From: Candidatus Methanomethylophilaceae archaeon
GTDB lineage: Archaea; Thermoplasmatota; Thermoplasmata; Methanomassiliicoccales; Methanomethylophilaceae
Assembly: GCA_011620825.1 (NCBI GenBank)
Contig: WOYN01000011.1
Location: forward strand, 1 to 8,552
Direction: 5' to 3'
DNA: 8,552 bases
Shown here piece by piece: positions 6,358-8,552 of this stretch. A program made the position numbers and the translations under genes. Each line of letters starts with the position of its first letter. Positions within the stretch are counted from its first letter, which is position 1. The notes beneath the pieces are model-generated. The model did not search any database. It worked only from the letters and a program-made list of their open reading frames with translations, and had not been told where the DNA came from.

Positions 6358-7181
6358 CAAACCGCCCCCAGGATAATAGCCGCCATGTTCGGGGAGGGTG
6401 CGAAATATCCGAAAATGTAGAGCGCGGTACACACCATCGCAGTGACCATGGCCCAGTAAAGCCCCACTTTGTTCGGCATCCTGTAAATCGGAAAACTGCC
6501 GACATAGTTCCTGCTCTCCAAAGCAGGCTGGGAACGTTCAGCTATCTCCAAAGATGTAATGAAGACATTCACAAGTATCCCTGCGGTTGTAGACATGGAG
6601 CGCCTTGCCCCGTTGAAGCCCAGGCGGCATTTCGCCGCGTTCCACATCACTTCGGCCCTCTCAAGGAGAAGAAACGCGTATCTATAAACAAGAACTACTA
6701 TCTCGATGACCTCTTTCGGAATCTTCAGTTGGCTTAGAGCGTAGGCAATATGCGGGATGGGCGTAGAAGATGCGAAAGAAAGCATCAGCGTTACGCCGGC
6801 TACCGCACGGAACATGATGAGCCAGGCATGGTTGAAACTGTTGGCGGTGATATGGATGTCAATCCACAGTAACTCACTGGTACCGCTGAGCAATACTGCC
6901 GGTTCGGAAGGATCTCCGAGTATCGAGACCATGCCACATCCGATGGTCATTATCAGAATCGCCTCGAGTATCGCAAGCCCGATTATCGATGGCAATCTGA
7001 AGTTGGTAGAATAGGCCATCAGACCCAGACCTATACAGAATGTGATGATCGGGACAAAGATATTGTCGGATACGAGTGCTAATATCAATAGTGAAAATGT
7101 AAAAAGAAGTTTACCTAGAGGCGCCCAGTGGATCATCCTGGAACCATATGCCAGGACATCCATCTGAACTTGCTCCGACAT
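6357..7181 (-). CDS. cbiQ: CbiQ, ECF metal-importer transmembrane coupling protein
   Basis: This 274-residue membrane protein is the T component that links the ATPases to the metal-binding CbiM. Hydrophobic segments lie at about residues 24-58, 65-88, 118-138, 157-175 and 243-262. The region from 175 to 228 corresponds to the cytoplasmic coupling helices. These normally carry two Ala-Arg-Gly motifs, one for each ATPase. Here they read KCRLGF (184-189) and ESRNY (222-226), so the arginines are kept but the residues around them differ. ATG at 7181 follows GAGGATGG, whose GAGG overlaps the end of cbiN, giving a good ribosome binding site. It sits between cbiN (12-base gap) and cbiO1 (one shared base), inside one operon. 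Confidence 0.88.
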   Translation of the reverse strand: MSEQVQMDVLAYGSRMIHWAPLGKLLFTFSLLILALVSDNIFVPIITFCIGLGLMAYSTNFRLPSIIGLAILEAILIMTIGCGMVSILGDPSEPAVLLSGTSELLWIDIHITANSFNHAWLIMFRAVAGVTLMLSFASSTPIPHIAYALSQLKIPKEVIEIVVLVYRYAFLLLERAEVMWNAAKCRLGFNGARRSMSTTAGILVNVFITSLEIAERSQPALESRNYVGSFPIYRMPNKVGLYWAMVTAMVCTALYIFGYFAPSPNMAAIILGAV

Positions 7182-7193
7182 GATAATCCATCC

Positions 7194-7517
7194 TCATTGC
7201 TTTTTCAGCAGTTTTCCTTTCCTGGCCTTGTCGACGGCATGAAAATACCCCACAATGTAACCGATTATTATCGCGCCTATGGCGGCTTGAAGTGCAAAAA
7301 GCGTGCTTTCGGTCTCGCCCGGCAGCTCATAGCTTCCCCATATACCGTCCCACCACGGTTCATAGCTAGGATCGATCTCGGCGATAGCATCCCCGCCCTG
7401 ATCATCGGCACCTGAGAACTCGAACCCGTTTGCTGCCCCATAAGCGAGAATTCCGACGACCATCGCGGCGATAATCGCAAAACCCAGAAAATAAAAGGCC
7501 TTGTCGGTTATCTTCAT
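7194..7517 (-). CDS. cbiN: CbiN, small membrane component of the cobalt importer
   Basis: This 107-residue protein has two membrane helices, at about residues 7-28 and 72-92. Between them is an acidic outward loop containing GADDQGGDAIAEIDPSYEPW (36-55), the hallmark of CbiN. A basic tail (KARKGKLLKK) ends the protein on the cytoplasmic side. CbiN is thought to help metal reach or leave the site in CbiM and is needed for transport in characterised CbiMNQO systems. Its ATG overlaps the cbiM stop as ATGA (7514-7517). The presence of CbiN favours a cobalt-type system over NikMNQO-type nickel importers, which usually have a different small component. Specificity cannot be settled from sequence alone. 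Confidence 0.9.
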   Translation of the reverse strand: MKITDKAFYFLGFAIIAAMVVGILAYGAANGFEFSGADDQGGDAIAEIDPSYEPWWDGIWGSYELPGETESTLFALQAAIGAIIIGYIVGYFHAVDKARKGKLLKKQ

Positions 7518-8185
7518 GCTGATGCGGCCTCCTCACATTTGGGCTCCAGCCCGAATATCTGCGGTCTGGTGTCTGCGAGGTACTTGGCAAACATAGAGAA
7601 AATTATTCCCTCGATAAACGCCAAAGGTATCTGTGTTACGGCAAATATCGTCATAAAGTCGATAAATGCAGTTCCGTAACCTGTGGCGTTGCCGAAGGCC
7701 AAGGTAAGTTGCAACGCTGTAACTATGTAAGTTACAAGGTCCGCCACTAAGGCCGCGAAGAACATCGAGACAGGCACGCCGACTTTTGCACGTCTGAGGG
7801 CATGCCATATGAAGAACGCCGCCGCGGGACCGGCTATGCCCATCGAGAATATATTCGCGCCCAGCGTGGTTATTCCTCCGTGAGCAAGAAGCAATGCCTG
7901 GAACACCAGAACGATTGTCGCAAGGAAAGCCGTGCAGGAAACGCCGTAGAGCACCGCGGACAGCCCTGTCCCGGTAGGATGCGAACTTGAACCGGTCACA
8001 GACGGCAACTTAAGCGATGACAGCAAAAAGATAAATGCACCCGAAAGAGCTATTATCATCTTCTGCTCCGGGTTCTCTCTTATGACCTGGGTTATTTTCT
8101 TTATTCCGAAAAACACGATAGGCAGCGCGATTATGAACCATACCAGACACCATTGCCATGGTAGGTAACCTTCCATTATGTGCAT
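7514..8185 (-). CDS. cbiM: CbiM, metal-binding membrane component of the cobalt/nickel importer
   Basis: This 223-residue membrane protein is the substrate-capture (S) component. It begins MHIMEGYLP; in this family the free N-terminal amine and His2 form the metal site together with a conserved histidine further on, here best matched by His69 in SSSHPTGTG (67-74). The start is therefore well fixed at ATG 8185, and it has a clear ribosome binding site. Several hydrophobic helices follow (about 11-28, 43-60, 75-100, 106-128, 137-163, 175-203), as expected. A short charged tail ends the protein. It is the first gene of the cbiMNQO1O2 operon and is separated from upstream cbiC by 128 bases holding a promoter, two palindromes and a leader. 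Whether it prefers Co2+ or Ni2+ is open; the name follows the CbiN-containing type. Confidence 0.92.
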   Translation of the reverse strand: MHIMEGYLPWQWCLVWFIIALPIVFFGIKKITQVIRENPEQKMIIALSGAFIFLLSSLKLPSVTGSSSHPTGTGLSAVLYGVSCTAFLATIVLVFQALLLAHGGITTLGANIFSMGIAGPAAAFFIWHALRRAKVGVPVSMFFAALVADLVTYIVTALQLTLAFGNATGYGTAFIDFMTIFAVTQIPLAFIEGIIFSMFAKYLADTRPQIFGLEPKCEEAASA

Positions 8186-8192
8186 TTTATTT

Positions 8193-8200
8193 CACCTTTT
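8193..8200 (-). promoter_or_regulatory. Ribosome binding site of cbiM
   Basis: The minus strand reads AAAAGGTG followed by AATAAAA and the ATG, so GGTG sits 7 bases before the start. This is a standard Shine-Dalgarno arrangement and shows that cbiM has a leader, unlike cfbC and the pirin gene. Confidence 0.8.
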
Positions 8201-8204
8201 TCCT

Positions 8205-8232
8205 AGAGCGAAAACTCTCCCGAACCCCTCGG
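8205..8232 (-). promoter_or_regulatory. Two small hairpins in the cbiM leader
   Basis: In the minus-strand transcript CCGA-GGGGU-UCGG (8220-8232) and AGAG-UUUUCG-CUCU (8205-8218) can each form a short stem, one after the other, just before the ribosome binding site. They occupy much of the predicted leader of roughly 65 bases. They match no riboswitch class I recognise, and the leader is far too short for a cobalamin riboswitch. They may be chance structure. Confidence 0.25.
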
Positions 8233-8254
8233 ATACATCGATACCAAATCGTGA

Positions 8255-8269
8255 TGGATGATATATCCA
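8255..8269. promoter_or_regulatory. Palindromic operator candidate, cbiM site 1 (downstream of TATA)
   Basis: TGGAT-GATAT-ATCCA is a perfect 5-base-arm inverted repeat with a 5-base spacer, lying between the cbiM TATA-like box and the predicted transcription start. Its arms are identical to those of the site before cfbC (2162-2176). The match extends on one side to GTGATGGAT in both. A bound protein here would block transcription. Confidence 0.55.
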
Positions 8270-8274
8270 GTATG

Positions 8275-8284
8275 TTTATAATAT
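8275..8284 (-). promoter_or_regulatory. Predicted cbiMNQO1O2 promoter (TATA-like box)
   Basis: The minus strand reads ATATTATAAA, the best TATA-like string in the cbiC-cbiM gap. It predicts a transcription start near 8250 and a leader of about 65 bases. The two palindromes sit directly on either side of it. Confidence 0.55.
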
Positions 8285-8303
8285 GTTGGATTAGTATTCC
8301 AAC
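8285..8303. promoter_or_regulatory. Palindromic operator candidate, cbiM site 2 (upstream of TATA)
   Basis: GTTGGA-TTAGTAT-TCCAAC is an inverted repeat with 6-base arms; two more pairs match inside the spacer. It contains TGGAT-N5-TTCCA, one mismatch from the sites at 8255-8269 and 2162-2176. It abuts the TATA-like box on its upstream side, and its centre is 32 bases (about three DNA turns) from that of site 1. Confidence 0.55.
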
Positions 8304-8313
8304 CCATATCCGT

Positions 8314-8552
8314 TCAGACCTCGCCTCTGTAGTATATCATCGCATTGCAGATCGCCGCAGCAATGTTACTGCCGCCTTTCCTGCCCCTGGCAACAATGAA
8401 TGGAATCCCCGCCTCCATGATCAGCTCCTTGGCCTCGACAACATTGACAAAACCGACAGGTACGCCGATTATCAGCACTGGCTTCACTCCGCCGTTCTTG
8501 ATCATTTCATCAAGTTGGATCAAAGCAGTTGGAGCGTTCCCCACCACGAATA
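8314..8552 (-). CDS. cbiC: CbiC, cobalt-precorrin-8 methylmutase, C-terminal 79 residues only
   Basis: The gene enters from the right edge, so its N-terminus, including the usual catalytic histidine region, is not visible. The visible part contains VVGNAPTAL, then GVPVGFVNVVEAKE, and GRKGGSNIAAAICNAMIYY near the end. These are characteristic of the CbiC/CobH family, which moves a methyl group from C-11 to C-12 of the corrin ring to give cobyrinate. It stops at TGA 8314-8316, 128 bases before cbiM on the same strand. This indicates that the organism makes cobalamin by the cobalt-early route and explains a cobalt importer next door. The promoter in the gap suggests cbiM can be transcribed separately from cbiC. 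Confidence 0.93.
   Translation of the reverse strand, partial: FVVGNAPTALIQLDEMIKNGGVKPVLIIGVPVGFVNVVEAKELIMEAGIPFIVARGRKGGSNIAAAICNAMIYYRGEV

Noticed and set aside
6355..6432. Longer cbiO1 starting at 6432 (25 extra residues)
   Set aside because: The extra segment lies inside cbiQ and has no CbiO-like sequence; ATG at 6357 directly follows the cbiQ stop and precedes the normal family start.
5840..6505. Minus-strand open frame of 221 codons
   Set aside because: It overlaps cbiO1 and cbiQ in another frame, is rich in Arg, Ser and Gly with no motif, and is explained as a shadow of cbiO1.
6853..6866. TGGAT-GTCA-ATCCA, a dyad with the same arms as the operator candidates
   Set aside because: The spacer is 4 bases, not 5, and it lies in the middle of cbiQ, encoding part of WIDIH. 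It is treated as chance, though it is a caution that the arms alone are not unique.
8186..8313. Cobalamin riboswitch before cbiM
   Set aside because: The gap is 128 bases and the predicted leader about 65, too short for the class, and I see no B12-box-like sequence; such riboswitches are also not expected in archaea.

Overview
The window looks like part of a methanogenic archaeon's chromosome. It carries genes for making the nickel cofactor F430 of methyl-coenzyme M reductase, an ECF-type cobalt/nickel importer and a cobalamin biosynthesis gene. Promoters have archaeal character: TATA-like boxes lie about 25-30 bases before starts, and cfbC and the pirin gene appear to be leaderless. Base composition is near 50% GC by eye. 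My best guess at lineage is a gut or anoxic-habitat methanogen, possibly Methanomassiliicoccales. That rests on general impression and the bacterial-type pseudouridine synthase, and no marker gene here proves it.

Layout, left to right. (1) Positions 1-2107, minus strand: cfbC, cfbA and cfbE in that transcription order, with overlapping or touching ends; cfbE runs off the left edge. CfbA inserts Ni into sirohydrochlorin. CfbC is the NifH-like reductase of the ring-reduction/cyclisation step. CfbE is the Mur-ligase-like final enzyme. The partners CfbB and CfbD are not in the window. (2) 2108-2187: cfbC promoter region with a palindrome. (3) 2188-2937, minus: an RsuA/RluB/RluF-family pseudouridine synthase. 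(4) 2997-4091, plus: a pirin-family protein, divergent from (3). (5) 4076-8185, minus: cbiM-cbiN-cbiQ-cbiO1-cbiO2, a complete ECF metal importer with two different ATPases, tightly packed as one operon. (6) 8186-8313: cbiM promoter and leader with two palindromes and two small hairpins. (7) 8314-8552, minus: the C-terminal part of cbiC, continuing past the right edge.

How it fits together: CbiMNQO1O2 would import Co2+ and/or Ni2+. Cobalt feeds corrinoid synthesis (CbiC is one step), and nickel feeds F430 synthesis (CfbA/C/E). The most interesting observation is that the only three copies of the dyad TGGAT-N5-(A/T)TCCA I could find lie in the two intergenic regions before cfbC and cbiM. This suggests one regulator links F430 synthesis to metal import. 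Two further oddities are a CfbA made of two complete chelatase units in tandem, and two CbiO paralogues that share the same ~115-residue C-terminal extension of unknown function.

No tRNA, rRNA, CRISPR array, insertion sequence or other mobile element was seen. No gene-free stretch exceeds 130 bases.
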